Shown: positions 22,004 to 31,250 of the stretch, piece by piece
Layout of the letters: each line of letters starts with the position of its first letter
Numbering within the stretch: position 1 is the first letter of the stretch
From: Ryuthela nishihirai
Lineage: Eukaryota; Arthropoda; Arachnida; Araneae; Heptathelidae
Direction: 5' to 3'
Assembly (NCBI GenBank): GCA_038380435.1
Contig: JAWZYU010000011.1
Location: 74,521,501 to 74,585,500 of the forward strand
DNA: 64,000 bases
Position numbers and translations under genes: made by a program
The notes under the pieces: model-generated
Databases searched by the model: none
Told to the model about the DNA's origin: nothing
What the model saw: the letters and a program-made list of their open reading frames with translations, nothing else

Positions 22004-23695
22004 CTAGCCGGGGGGGGCCAGATGGTATAGGATACCCTCTTTCAAGTAAAATGGTTCAGCGGCACTGGCGGGTGAATTATGGATCCTACTCTCTAAAATT
22101 TCGATGGTGTTCCTAAAGGTGGGGTCCTCCAGCTGTAGGTCTCTCAAATGGGCTAAATCGCCAAGGGGGCTCTGGGAAGGGGGGTTTCTCTCGATGGCCT
22201 GTATGTGACGGGACAGAGTATCGGCGGGGACATTGTGTTTCCCAGGCTGATAAATGATGTCAAAATCGTAGTCCTGCAGTGTCAGATTCCACTTGGCCAG
22301 TCTACTGGAGGGATCCTTGAGCTTCAGCAAATATGTGAGGGGGGCATGGTCGGACACAACTGTAAATCGTCGCCCATACAGGTATTGCTTGAAATGGGTA
22401 ATGGCGAAACTGATTGCAAGGGCCTCCTTCTCAATCGTTGAGTAGCGTGTTTCCGGGGGCTTCAGTTTCCGACTGGCGTAGGCTACCAGATGACGGAAAC
22501 CGTCGTCCGTCTCCTGCTTGAGTACGCTGGCTACCGCAATATCTGATGCATCGGTCGACAGGAAAAATTTCCGTCCAAAGTCGGGGTAGAGGAGAAGGGG
22601 CTCGGTCATTAATTTCCTCTTCAGTACTTCGAACGCTTCCTCCGCTTCTGGGGACCAACTAAAAGCGGTGTCTTTCTTCACTAAATGGACCAAGGGGGCT
22701 GTAAGATCGGCGTAGCGATCGATAAAACGCAGGTAGTAGCCGGTTAGGCCTAGGAAGGCTCGAACGTTCCGGACACTACGGGGTCGAGGAAATTCTTCAA
22801 TGGCCTGGACGTTCTGCGGGTCCGGCTGGACCCCTTCTGCGGAAATCAAATGTCCCAAGTAAGTGAGGGATTCCTTCATGAATTGGCACTTCGCTGGCTT
22901 CAACTTTAAATTGTAGGCCCTTAGGCGGTCAAATACCCTCTGTAACCGTTCAGCGTGTTGTTCAAATGTCTGGGAGGCCACCATTATGTCGTCGAGGTAG
23001 ACGAGGACTTGCTCTTGTCGCATTCCCATTAATACGTGGTCCAGTAAATGCTGGAAAGTAGCGGAACTGTTCTTCAGTCCAAATGGTAAGTAGTTAAACT
23101 CAAATAGTCCTTTCCTGCTGATGAAAGCAGTTTTCTCCACGTCACGTGGGTGAACGGGAACCTGCCAATAACCGGATACCATATCCAGCGAGTTGAAATA
23201 TTTGGCATGAGCCAGTTCATCAATGATTTCGTTGATGAGGGGGAGAGGGTACGAATCTGGGACTGTTTTCACATTTAGTGCCCTGTAGTCGACACAGAAT
23301 CTGTATGTGGAATCTTTTTTCTTCACTAAAACGATGGGTGACGCAAAAGGAGAGGTGCTTTCTCTTATTATTCCTTGCTCTAACAACTCATCCACCTGTC
23401 GGTCCAATTCGCCCTGCAGCGCGAACGGCACTCTGTATGCCCGCTGCCTCACAGGGCGGTCGTCTGTGAGGTGGATTTCGTGGTACACGGCGTCTGTGCC
23501 GGTAAATTCGCTGACATCTCTCGCAAAAACATCTCTATTTTTCATCAATAATTTCCCCAGTTTACTCTTCTCTCGGGGCCCAAGATGGTCCAACTGGAAA
23601 TCCTCCAGGGAGAGGGGCAATTTTCTTCTCTTCCGGGGGACGCTAGGGGGTTCTATTTGTTTGGCGTCGAGGGCTTCCAACGTGGCGATGCACAT
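22004..23695 (-). CDS. Gypsy reverse transcriptase and RNase H
   Basis: This open frame of 563 codons is the best-preserved part of the element. The RT blocks are RQRAYRVPF, GIIRESTSPFASPIVLVKKKD (split here as ASPIVLVKKKDST), FCVDYRALN, FNSLDMVSGYWQVPV (catalytic Asp), FEFNYLPFGLKN and VLVYLDDI (catalytic DD). RNase H follows with STDASD, TIEKEALAI and VVSDHAPL, and then the ADTLSRH spacer. The frame closes at the 8-G run. The ATG at 23,695 lies within pol (preceded by PIWLNKS in frame), so the mature enzyme would begin upstream as part of a polyprotein. Confidence 0.92.
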   Translation of the reverse strand: MCIATLEALDAKQIEPPSVPRKRRKLPLSLEDFQLDHLGPREKSKLGKLLMKNRDVFARDVSEFTGTDAVYHEIHLTDDRPVRQRAYRVPFALQGELDRQVDELLEQGIIRESTSPFASPIVLVKKKDSTYRFCVDYRALNVKTVPDSYPLPLINEIIDELAHAKYFNSLDMVSGYWQVPVHPRDVEKTAFISRKGLFEFNYLPFGLKNSSATFQHLLDHVLMGMRQEQVLVYLDDIMVASQTFEQHAERLQRVFDRLRAYNLKLKPAKCQFMKESLTYLGHLISAEGVQPDPQNVQAIEEFPRPRSVRNVRAFLGLTGYYLRFIDRYADLTAPLVHLVKKDTAFSWSPEAEEAFEVLKRKLMTEPLLLYPDFGRKFFLSTDASDIAVASVLKQETDDGFRHLVAYASRKLKPPETRYSTIEKEALAISFAITHFKQYLYGRRFTVVSDHAPLTYLLKLKDPSSRLAKWNLTLQDYDFDIIYQPGKHNVPADTLSRHIQAIERNPPSQSPLGDLAHLRDLQLEDPTFRNTIEILESRIHNSPASAAEPFYLKEGILYHLAPPG

Positions 23696-23814
23696 GCTTT
23701 TATTCAGCCAGATGGGGGCCGAAGAGGTATTGGCGACCCGGATGTTGAGTCAGCCGCTACCGTCCACGCAGTTTCACTGAGAGGGCCACGCGCACGGAAC
23801 CGGTTTCTAGCCGC

Positions 23815-24452
23815 TCATGTGGCTGAGCCAAGATCGTGCAGCCTCGGAGTTGGGGGGCAGAACATTCGACAAGGGCTATGCGCTCGGCTCGGGGAGGGAC
23901 ACAGAGCTTCTGCACGATGCACCCAATGTATGTGGGTGTAGGGGAGGGGGGTGAAGGTTGTTACCGGGCAGGGTAGGCGGGCAATGTGAGGGGAGGTGGT
24001 CCTATGTTTCGATTCCTTGTCCTTTTTCCTTTGCAGTGTGCCTGAATGACAATCTACGATGAATCGATGCTTTTTGAGGATATTGTGTCCCATTATCATG
24101 TCGTACCGTGGAGTGTCTATGTCAAGTGCCACTATGGGGTGCTCAAAACTAATCTCGTCGAATGTGAGGGTCACCATGTATCTGCCTATCACTGGAAGGG
24201 GGTGGCCATCTACGGTTTTCAAATTATTTTGGGGGGGATCATTTTGTGCAGGATTCGGCTTCTCAAGCGCTGAAAACACTGGCTATTCATGACGGACACA
24301 GTGGCGCTGGTATCGACGAGGGCCAACACCTCCGTGTCCTCCACGCGGCCAGACACAATGGGTGAATTTTCATCACTGCATAGTATGGCACACGGGGCAA
24401 TGCGGACGCTTCGAGGGGACTCTGGGAAGTGCATCCGGGGCTTCCCTCCCAT
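23815..24452 (-). pseudogene. Gypsy protease region, two frames
   Basis: The first frame (24,452-24,219) carries EVLALVDTSATVSVM, where the active-site triplet D-T/S-G reads DTS; the Gly is replaced by Ser. A 7-G run at 24,231-24,237 shifts the frame to 24,279-23,815, which carries HPIVALDIDTPRYDMIMGH and ILKKHRFIVDCH, the protease C-terminal core. A TGA lies in frame between this and RT, near 23,750. Protease would process Gag-Pol. Confidence 0.75.
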
Positions 24453-24470
24453 TCTAGTTTAAAGGAGCTG

Positions 24471-25077
24471 TGTGATGTTACTTCTTCGTTTGTCGGTCTA
24501 TTGGGACCACTTAGGAACATCCCCTCAGTTCGATCGCAATACGCGACGGGTGAAAGAGTCTTTCGGAACAAAAATCAAAGATTTTATCGCAACTGCAGGG
24601 ACTCAATACTGAGGCTCCTCCCCAATAAATTGGTTCAAACTTCAGCCTTTACTTTAAAATAACAAATATTTATTTAACCTTCCAAACATGCTTGATGGAC
24701 GAGGACATATGCTCAATTACATAGATTACAACAACAGCTTACTATGCCTGTTCAGCTGCATCCACAGAGCCCAATGCCGCTATTACCAGTCGGCATTTCC
24801 CACCTTTACAATTCCACGTCCGCATGCTTTCGAAACTCGATCGGCTCTGTTCCTCGCTGCTACCAAACCCTTTCTTCCTTTCTCTCTCCGCCTGACCATC
24901 TGGGCATCCGCGAGCAGTGGGGTGACCTCCGTCCCCTCTGGGCACTGTTACTTCAATTAATTTTCCAGATGCCTGGACAGAGGGCCTCCCACGTAGCATA
25001 TGCCTTGTTGGTGAAATCCAAAATAAATATACAAAGCCTGAACAAAAAAAATATCTAAAAAGGCCTCTAGCCTGACA
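24471..25077 (-). repeat. LTR of the inner element (3' LTR on the coding strand)
   Basis: It pairs with 28,010-28,629. Shared stretches include tgtgatgttacttcttcg, ggttcaaacttcagcc and ccacgtagcatatgcc. It differs by scattered substitutions and lacks a ~12-base segment present in the partner (caatacaattac). Confidence 0.95.
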
Positions 25078-25501
25078 CCTCCCTGCCAGAAGTCAGTATT
25101 TAGTCCTGTTAACTGCTGACTAAAAAGTCAAGTTGAATGCTGAAAACCAGAGTTCATTTTCGCGTAAATCTTAGAGTTCAATGCCATAAAATTCAGAGTT
25201 CTAAGTCGCTTTATGAATTCTATGAATTCTCTGCGAATTGGCACCTCTTTTATACATCTATGTACACTACACTTAAATATAAAATAACTTCTAGGTATAT
25301 TTCGGTGCACTGAGTCTAAATATTGTCTTTTTGCTTCAAACAAAAAAAAAACCTGGTGACTGAAGTAGTTGTCCGAGAGTACACAGTTTATAAATTAATT
25401 ATCTCACTAAAAACTGTCTTTGACGAAGGTATGCCGTACTGGCGGTGTTCATTCGTCCACAGGTGACATCCCATGTGAAAGGCTATGCACACCTTTCGTG
25501 A
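25078..25501. other. Internal spacer of the inner element where pol would be expected
   Basis: About 425 bases lie between the protease stop and the LTR. There is no RT, RNase H or integrase motif in any frame. A direct phrase (agagttca) is repeated. This is the deletion scar or replacement of pol. Confidence 0.6.
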
Positions 25502-26130
25502 CTACCTAGATATCACCTTCCCGTACGTACCCTCTGACTCTACAGGCTGAAAGTCGTCGACATTAGCGTCGGCCTGACCATTTAAATTTGTAAAAGGTGT
25601 TAGTGTACCCTCCCTTAGACAATTTGGCTCATCGTAGACATCGAGTCTGACAGATTGCTGCACATGTTTGGGCTGGGAGATAGTACGGCGTTGATTGGAC
25701 GGTCTCCATGGAGCATACCATTCCCTTTTTCTAACTGGAATTCCTCTACCTCTTTCATAGTAACTTCCTCTATTGGCCCATGGCTTGTGGATTTTCCTCC
25801 TGAGGTTACCAGTTACAGGCCTTCTCTCCTTCTTTCTAATTAACTTACCATATGCTTCCACACTCAGAAGTACCTCCTTCCGCAGCTTTGCTACTACTGC
25901 GCACAGCACTTTAATTTCTCCGCCACTCACAGTGCTATTGTCTGTACCATCAATCAAACTTAAAGGCAGCTCTTTTACCTCTGTCGTTATGGCATCACCA
26001 AACGGCCCATGCAACAACAGATGGTCTTTTACCGGGTGCTTTTCTTCGTTCAGCATCCCCTTTCTGATTACTGTCAGGTCTGCCCCCGAATCCACGACTG
26101 CTCTAGCTGTCGGTCGCCACCTCTGATTCG
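25502..26130 (-). CDS. Retroviral-type aspartic protease of the inner element
   Basis: The active site ARAVVDSGADLTVIRKGML contains the D-S-G-A motif and lies at the start of the frame. The methionine at 26,095 is part of the track of the protease rather than a true start: the in-frame sequence begins after a stop near 26,150 (GSNQRWRPTARAVVDSG). The frame is -1 relative to gag and overlaps its end by about 50 bases, consistent with a frameshift-made Gag-Pro. The C-terminal part (residues ~90-197) is basic and then acidic and ends YGKVISR. No RT follows. Confidence 0.75.
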
Positions 26131-27621
26131 AACCTCTTTATAATCTACTGGGATACACATCTTTCCCTGTTCCATTACTCGACTGCTTGGACTTGGCTTT
26201 GAAAGTGTCATAACTCTTCCTATTGTTGCCTCACAAACATCTTCAGAATTCTGATCCAAGGTGCTAACTTGGTACACCTGAGTTCGACTCTCACGGTCCA
26301 CAGTTCTCAGTGGGCAATCTTTCATCAAATGTTTGTCAGATCTACATTTATGGCATCTTCTTATCAACCCTTGCGAACCCTTACTGCTGGGATAATTATC
26401 CGAGATATTGCGCCTGAATCGACTGTCTGTCCTAAGATTCTCCCTTCGCTGGAAATTATTACCACGGATATCCCCTATTTGCTGTGGCCCTCCATTCACT
26501 TTAGTAAAGCTTTTTGTCTGTTTTCTGTCCTCTCTCACACTGGCTGAGTGTATCTCTGCCCACGTGGCTATTTCGTCTGCTTTTGCCCATGACTCCGCCT
26601 CTTTCTGTACTATGTAAGCATGAGTGTCTTGAGGAAGGCTATCACGTAACTTAGACGACACTATCAGGTCCATAAGCTCCTCAAATTTTGTCACCTTCCT
26701 ACTGTGGACGTAGTAATCCCAGCTATTTCTGAGTCTCGAGGCTAACTGATTATATGACTCATTCGGTTCTTTCGCGATAGTTTCAAACTTTCTCTTGTAG
26801 GCAGAGGGAGTGAGCTTAAACTCTTTTAATACAGCCTCTTTAACTTTCTTATATTTAGCAAAATCGTCTGCACTTAATTTTCGAAAAACGTGATTTGCAT
26901 ATTTACCATCTAAAAAAGAGATGATGATTTTGCCTTGAAACTCCTCTGGTACTTCATATAACTTAAATCCCCTTTCCGCTGTCTCAAAGAGATTTATCAC
27001 CTCTTCTGGGTTTTTAGGGCTTCCAGCTAACATATTTCCCAATAATTTTATATAATTAGCCAGCCGCGCATCTGCTGGATTACTAGAAACTGCCACCGTT
27101 CGCACATCACCCCTCTCCTCGTTCGCATTCCTCATTTGCAGTTCCAGCATTCTATACTCATGCTCTCTCTCCTTTTCTCTTTCTGCCGCCTCTCTCTCCT
27201 TTTCCCTTTACGCTGCCTCTCTCTCCTTTTCCCTTTCGGCTGCCTCTCTCTCCTTTTCCCTTTCCGCTGCCTCTCTCTCCTTTTCCCTTTCTGCTGCCTC
27301 TCTCTCCTTTTCCCTTTCTGCCGCCTCTCTCTCTTCCCTTCTCAGTTGTATCTCTAACCTCATCCTCTCTAATTCAAAATCATATCCAATCCTTTCTTTA
27401 GCTCTCTGCTTTCTGGTCCCGCTCTGCAGCATATCCGCATCGTTGTCATTGCCACAATCCCTCAACCCTCTCATGTCTTCCGCAGCATCAGACTCTCTGT
27501 CTATTGTCACCTCCTCGCTTCCCCGGTCACTCTCTGAATAACCACCCTGCGCGCTATCCCTGTCTGTGTAGCCTCGCCTTAACTCATCCCTTTCCCTATT
27601 GCGACCGCTCCTAAGCTCCAT
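26074..27621 (-). pseudogene. Gag of the inner element with one nonsense codon
   Basis: A single frame of about 516 codons starts MELRSGRNRERDE at 27,621 and is cut only by TAA at about 27,208-27,210, where neighbouring repeat units have GAA. The N-terminus has a charged region with tandem REAAEREKE repeats. The middle is a gag capsid domain (LFETAERGFKLYEVP, then FETIAKEPNESYNQLASRLR). Near the C-terminus is one zinc knuckle, CHKCRSDKHLMKDC (CX2CX4HX4C). Similar gags occur in chelicerate and other arthropod gypsy elements. It would form the particle and bind RNA. Confidence 0.85.
27150..27335. repeat. 30-bp tandem repeat within inner gag
   Basis: The plus strand shows about six units of ctctctccttttccctttc with variable gctgcctct linkers, 30 bases each. 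On the minus strand this encodes a 10-residue REAAEREKE-type repeat, probably coiled coil. Confidence 0.88.
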
Positions 27622-28009
27622 TTTAGCTCGTACAGGCCTCTGCCGTATCTAACTACTCGCCCCTAGAGTAAGAGGATACTTACCTCCGATGTGATGACAG
27701 AAACGAACCGCCTCGTCAGTCTGCCACCTGAGGCACACAGTCGGAACACTCTTGGTAGTATCAGCCTTGCGCTGGTCAGCTCTCAGTGGATGTTGAACTT
27801 TTCCGTCACCTTCACAGCTTTTTCCACAGTTCGAACGTGATGCACGATTCTTCAGGTACCTTCACAGCTATCCTATCGCCTGAAGCACACCGCAGGACAC
27901 TCTTGGCAGTATCAGCCTTGTTCTGGACAGCTCACAAAGGATGTCGGAACTCTTCCGTCACCTTCGCCGCTACTTTCACCTCTGTTGCGTACTGTCGAAT
28001 GCGCCACTT
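27622..28009 (-). other. Leader of the inner element with a direct repeat
   Basis: This lies between the 5' LTR and gag. Next to the LTR, the minus strand reads agTGGCGCATTCGACAG, a candidate primer-binding site. The phrase cactcttggcagtatcagcc occurs twice (about 27,749 and 27,900, with one mismatch), as does ttccgtcaccttc, showing an internal duplication of roughly 150 bases. Confidence 0.65.
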
Positions 28010-28629
28010 TGTGATGTTACTTCTTCGTTTGTCGGTCTATTGGGACCACTTAGGAACGTCCCCTCAGTTCGATAACAATACGCGATGGGTGAAAGAGTCT
28101 TTCGGAACAAAAATCAAAGATTTTATCGCAACTGCAGGGACTCAATACTGCAATACAATTACAGGGCTGCTCCCCAATAAACTGGTTCAAACTTCAGCCT
28201 TTACTTTAAAATAACAAATATTTATTTAACCTTCCAAACATGCTTGATGGACGAGGACATATGCTCAATTACATAGATTACAACAACAGCTTACTATGCC
28301 TGTTCAGCTGCATCCACAGAGCCCAATGCCACTATTACCAGACGGCATTTCCCAGCTTTACAATTCCACGTCCGCACGCTTTCGAAACTCGACCAGCTCT
28401 GTCCCTCGCTGCTGCCAAACCCTTTCTTCCTTTCTCTCTCCACCTGACCATCTGGGCGTCCGCGAGCAGTGGGGTGACCTCCGTCCCCTCTGGGCACTGT
28501 TACTTCAATTAACTTTCCAGATGCCGGGACAGAGGGCCTCCCACGTAGCATATGCCTTGTTGGTGAAATCCAAAATAAATATACAAAGCCTGAACAAAAA
28601 AAATATCTAAAAAGGCTTCTAGCCTGACA
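28010..28629 (-). repeat. LTR of the inner element (5' LTR on the coding strand)
   Basis: It pairs with 24,471-25,077. On the plus strand it starts tgtgatgttacttc and ends tagcctgaca. The outer gag frame appears to run into it, which is an artefact of the insertion. Confidence 0.95.
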
Positions 28630-29717
28630 AGCAGTATGGTGGTTGGCTTGCCGTAACTCTTCTCTACCCTGATCTCCAGCTTGCTGAGGGGGAGTGAAAA
28701 TGAATCCATTATCTCTCGTCCAGCGGGTCCTCCGTGGAGTTGCTCGGTCTCGTTTTTGGTGCCGGTTTCGCCCCGTTTGGTATCATGGGTCATGTGGGCG
28801 TAGGGTCGGGGGTGACGCACACTGACGGGCGTAATGGCCCACTCCACGGCACGCAAAGCACGTGACACCCCGGCGATCCGCCCTGGGGTGTGCCATTGCT
28901 GGGGCTGACTGTTATGGCTTCTCTCTTGCTGTCCCTCAATCTGGTGGAGGCGCTCCCCCAAATGTACTAGATCTGCCTGGATCTGGCACAGCGGAAAGGC
29001 TGCCAACAGATCCTGCAGCTGGGGCAGAGGGTTCGAATCCGTGTTTCTAGCAGGGGTTTCCTCGTCAAGTGCTCGTATGGCTGGCGTTCGTCCGGAGGCA
29101 CGCTCGTTACTCTTCTCTAGTGTAGCTTTCGCTAAAGCCTCCTCAAAAGTGCGGGGATTATGGGACAGTACGAACCGCTTGAGCCGCGGGACCAGGCCTG
29201 CCAAAAACTGGGCAAGGCACATCTGATCGCCGATTCCCTGATCCTCGCTGTCCATGTTCCTTTCTGCTGTTCCCAAAAACTGATAGGCCCGGGTCCGAAT
29301 GCGGGCAGCATACTCCCGGACACTCTCGTTCGCAGCTTGCTGACAGCTTGTGAATTCGTGCAGGCGGGTGGCTAATGACGCCTCACTGTCGAACCTTTCC
29401 AACACCGCCCTTTTGAAAATGCCAAAATCCTCTTCGTTCCTTAATTCCAGGGATTGGTTAACAAATTCCGCAGCGGCTCCTCGCAGCTTCGAGCGGGCAA
29501 TGATTGCCATCTCGCTCGGCTGCCATCGTGCGATCCCCCCTACTCCCTCTACTTGCTCGAAAAACGCTGCGGCAGTGCGGCTACTATCTCCTTCATATGG
29601 GTTTACTAAATTCACGAACCCCGCCAGGAGAGGTCCCATCGTTGGGGATGGCTCCTGGGTGGGTGGCGCACTCGCATCCTGACTCTCCATTGCTTCGGGG
29701 TCTTCCTCACTACGCAA
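28630..29717 (-). pseudogene. Gag of the outer gypsy element, frameshifted before its zinc knuckle
   Basis: The frame starts near 29,717 (MRSEEDPEAMESQD). It has a capsid-like domain: NPYEGDSSRTAAAFFEQVEG, WQPSEMAIIARSKL, FDSEASLATRLHEFTSCQQ. The zinc knuckle is not in this frame. It lies at 28,819-28,860 in another frame as CFACRGVGHYARQC (CX2CX4HX4C), followed by a stop near 28,778. A one- or two-base indel just upstream separates the two. The apparent frame beyond 28,630 belongs to the inserted LTR. Gag packages element RNA. Confidence 0.82.
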
Positions 29718-30237
29718 ATAGTGTGCTGCGTGTTGTGCTGTGTGTCGGGTTTTTTGTGCCTCCTAAGTGCAATGGAGGCGCACACAGAAATGCAACTTAA
29801 CGGTAAGACACAAAATTACTCCTATCTAGAATATAATAATGTAGCAGTCCCTAGTCGAATCTCTAGTACTCCCTTCATACACTCTACACCTGGGCCTAGC
29901 TATAGTCTTATACTTATCTTAGAACTAAATCATTTAATCCAATATTACTTCACTATGTTTCACAATAAAACTTGTTTCAACAGATGATCCTGAAATTCCT
30001 AACTCAAACATGATATACAATCCTCACTAAAAACACTATCTTACTTTCTAACATACACTTCATAACCTTCCACATATCACAATATTTCACTCTTATTTTT
30101 AACATTCTTAACCTTCTTAACATTCTGCCACTGCCACATTTTAACACAATAATTATGTAATCTATATATATATATGCTCTTCGATTTCTAGCCGCAATAA
30201 CCTTCAGGTTCGAATATCCTGGTCATGGGAACCAATT
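29718..30237 (-). other. Leader of the outer gypsy element with a tRNA primer-binding site
   Basis: Next to the LTR (plus strand 30,200-30,233) is a tRNA 3'-end-like sequence: ggttcgaata, then cctggtcatgggaacca, ending in CCA. Read on the minus strand it starts TGGTTCCCATGACC, a primer-binding site. The closest match I recall is the 3' end of tRNA-Glu (ATGGGAACCA), but the T-arm part has small insertions. The rest is AT-rich with a short (ta)n run and no frame. Confidence 0.65.
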
Positions 30238-31250
30238 TGCCGTTGAACCCCCCCTTTCATATTAGGGCGGTCCGACATTAATGTTTGACTCCTTTCCTGG
30301 TAATTGGCCGTGCTGCGATTGCGCTGATTACCGAAAAAGGCACTCTTTCATATTAACCCAAAAACTTTACTTACAATAATGAAAAATGGTGAGGAGTCAT
30401 GTTTTCCCAGTTACACACAATTTATTAAAAACAGCATTACTAAAATACTCTCTAACACAACTTACTCCCTTCGTCGGGATACAGCTTCTTTTACTCAGCG
30501 TTTAGGCAATGTCAGCCTTTACAATGAGGAGCCAAGAAATTGCTATGGCAAAGTCCATCCATTAAGTCCGAGCTACTAGCTCCAAAGTCATGTTCCGTAG
30601 TCCGTTTCCTGTGGCATGGTGACGGTGGCAGACAGACAATAGTATTTAAGAGGAAAAATCCAGATTTACAAACGATGGTGACCCTCACCTGTCTCACGTA
30701 GCCGCTGCAGAAGCCTTGGATGGGAAGTCCGGCACTGTCGACTGGGAGCCCATCTGCCTAATCTCGGCCAGACAAAGGAGGCTCGCGCTCATTCCTCGCA
30801 GGTACTAGCATTGTTCGTCGGGCGGAAGGGGAGAGACTGCTCGATCGGACTGCACGACGAGAGGAGACAACTCATCAAGACGAGAGACACGAGGCAAAAG
30901 ACACACTTTCCTCTCACTGTTCAACCTTGCTGCCTTTTCCCACCGCGACCTCTAGTGGTGGTCAGCGCGGAAGGCTGACGCGGGCAGTCACTATTGGTTG
31001 TGGATGCTTGAGCCGAAAATCGCTCTGCCTACTCGGAACCTTTGATGTCGAGCGCGACTCTAGTCCAGAAATTTCTACACCCGGGGTGATGGTCGCCACC
31101 GGTGTTATCCGCTGTAATGGACAAGTTCATGGAAGCTGGGTGACCAAAACAAGTCTTTGTACTCACATTAGAAAAGCATATCCTAGGACCCCCCCCCCCC
31201 CCTCCCCGGCCCAAGTCGTCTCTGCAGGATCAATTTCTGTGGGCACGACA
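30238..31250 (-). repeat. LTR of the outer gypsy element (5' LTR on the coding strand)
   Basis: It pairs with 17,562-18,570, starts tgccgttgaaccccccc, ends gtgggcacgaca, and is followed by the target duplication caaa and the LINE sequence. Confidence 0.95.

Larger units (their letters stand above)
24471..28629 (-). mobile_element. Non-autonomous LTR retrotransposon (gag-protease only) nested in the gypsy element
   Basis: The direct LTRs (24,471-25,077 and 28,010-28,629) start TG and end CA. Flanks are agctg on the left and agcag on the right, an imperfect 5-bp target duplication. Minus-strand gag and protease are present, but RT, RNase H and integrase are absent: only about 425 bases without a long frame separate the protease stop from the LTR. 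A purine tract (ggcagggagg) precedes the 3' LTR and a TGGCGC primer-binding start follows the 5' LTR. It interrupts the outer element between gag and protease. Confidence 0.93.
17562..31250 (-). mobile_element. Ty3/gypsy LTR retrotransposon inserted in LINE L2
   Basis: The two LTRs of about 1.01 kb (17,562-18,570 and 30,238-31,250) lie in direct orientation and start TG and end CA. They flank a minus-strand gag-protease-RT-RNase H-integrase order. The 4-bp target duplication is caaa: the LINE reads ttattacaaa before and caaacaccgcg after, and the uninterrupted LINE L3 reads ttattacaaacaccgcg. Removing the second LTR element (24,471-28,629) leaves about 9.5 kb, a plausible gypsy length. By eye the LTRs differ by a few percent. 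No envelope gene is seen. Confidence 0.95.

Noticed and set aside
24287..24571. Frame of 94 codons running from the inner LTR into the outer protease region
   Set aside because: It crosses the insertion boundary at 24,471, so it is a chance fusion.
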